Shown here: one piece after another, positions 5,646 through 5,698 of the stretch | Position numbering within the stretch: the stretch's first letter is position 1 | How the letters are laid out: each line of letters opens with the position of its first letter | Source: CAYMSF01 sp964392985 | Lineage (GTDB): Bacteria > Verrucomicrobiota > Lentisphaeria > Victivallales > Victivallaceae | NCBI GenBank assembly: GCA_964392985.1 | Contig: CAYMSF010000176.1 | Coordinates: 1-5,698 of the forward strand | Reading direction: 5' to 3' | DNA: 5,698 nucleotides | The notes under the pieces: generated by a model | What the model was told of the DNA's origin: nothing | The model's input: only the letters and a program-made list of their open reading frames with translations | Database searches by the model: none | Translations under genes and position numbers: made by a program

Positions 5646-5698
5646 TGTCACGGGGCGGGTTAAAACGGGCCACCCAGGGGCGGGTCAAAACGGGCCAC
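5646..5698. mobile_element. Putative terminus of an IS21-family insertion sequence (partial, cut by window edge)
   Basis: Composition switches sharply from AT-rich spacer to GC-rich sequence at TGTCACGGGG (from 5646), and two 22-bp direct repeats follow at once. IS21-family elements have long ends that start with TG and carry several such tandem sites for the IstA transposase. They often contain a GGGTCAAA(A)..GGGCCAC-like core, which matches here. Transposase genes, the other end and any target duplication lie outside the window, so the family assignment is inference from the terminal pattern. Confidence 0.55.
5652..5698 (+). repeat. Two 22-bp direct repeats, 25-bp period
   Basis: Copy 1 is at 5652-5673 and copy 2 at 5677-5698, separated by CCA. 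Each begins GGGGCGGGT and ends AAAACGGGCCAC. The only difference is T (5661) versus C (5686) at position 10. A further copy may be cut off by the window end. Confidence 0.92.

Overview
The window holds a compact type II fatty-acid-synthesis cluster on the + strand (fabD, fabG, acpP, fabF, about 1783-5418). On its left is a divergent - strand pair: a xylose-isomerase-like TIM-barrel protein and a secreted single-domain protein that runs off the left edge. The right edge cuts into GC-rich 25-bp-period repeats that look like the terminus of an IS21-family insertion sequence. The organism is a bacterium of moderate GC with AT-rich spacers. COG1082-type sugar isomerases next to secreted carbohydrate-binding-module proteins are frequent in the PVC superphylum (Lentisphaerota, Verrucomicrobiota, Planctomycetota), so a Lentisphaerota/Verrucomicrobiota-like source is my guess. 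Nothing in the window proves it.

Layout. 1-547 (-): signal peptide plus CBM4/9-like domain, 3' end missing. 548-652: spacer with a good candidate promoter for that gene. 653-1411 (-): sugar phosphate isomerase/epimerase-like protein. 1412-1782: divergent intergenic region with a candidate extended -10 promoter, followed by a run of nested inverted repeats that would form a structured fabD leader. 1783-2730 fabD and 2742-3494 fabG are separated by 11 nt, and the fabD stop overlaps the fabG ribosome-binding site. 3495-3766: two hairpins, then A-tracts, ahead of acpP (3767-4006). A strong intrinsic terminator (4031-4068) separates acpP from fabF (4165-5418), which ends in another strong intrinsic terminator (5442-5481). 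5482-5645 is AT-rich and non-coding. 5646-5698 is the putative IS end.

How the genes work together. FabD loads malonyl groups onto the acyl carrier protein AcpP. FabF condenses malonyl-ACP with the growing acyl-ACP. FabG reduces the resulting 3-ketoacyl-ACP. The dehydratase, enoyl reductase, FabH and PlsX are not in the window, so the cycle is completed by genes elsewhere. The gene order D-G-acpP-F is the classic one, but plsX-fabH, which often precede it, are absent. The two - strand genes look like an unrelated carbohydrate-utilisation locus.

I did not find a convincing new multi-gene system. The items most worth checking are the structured fabD leader, the separately terminated acpP unit and the IS end.
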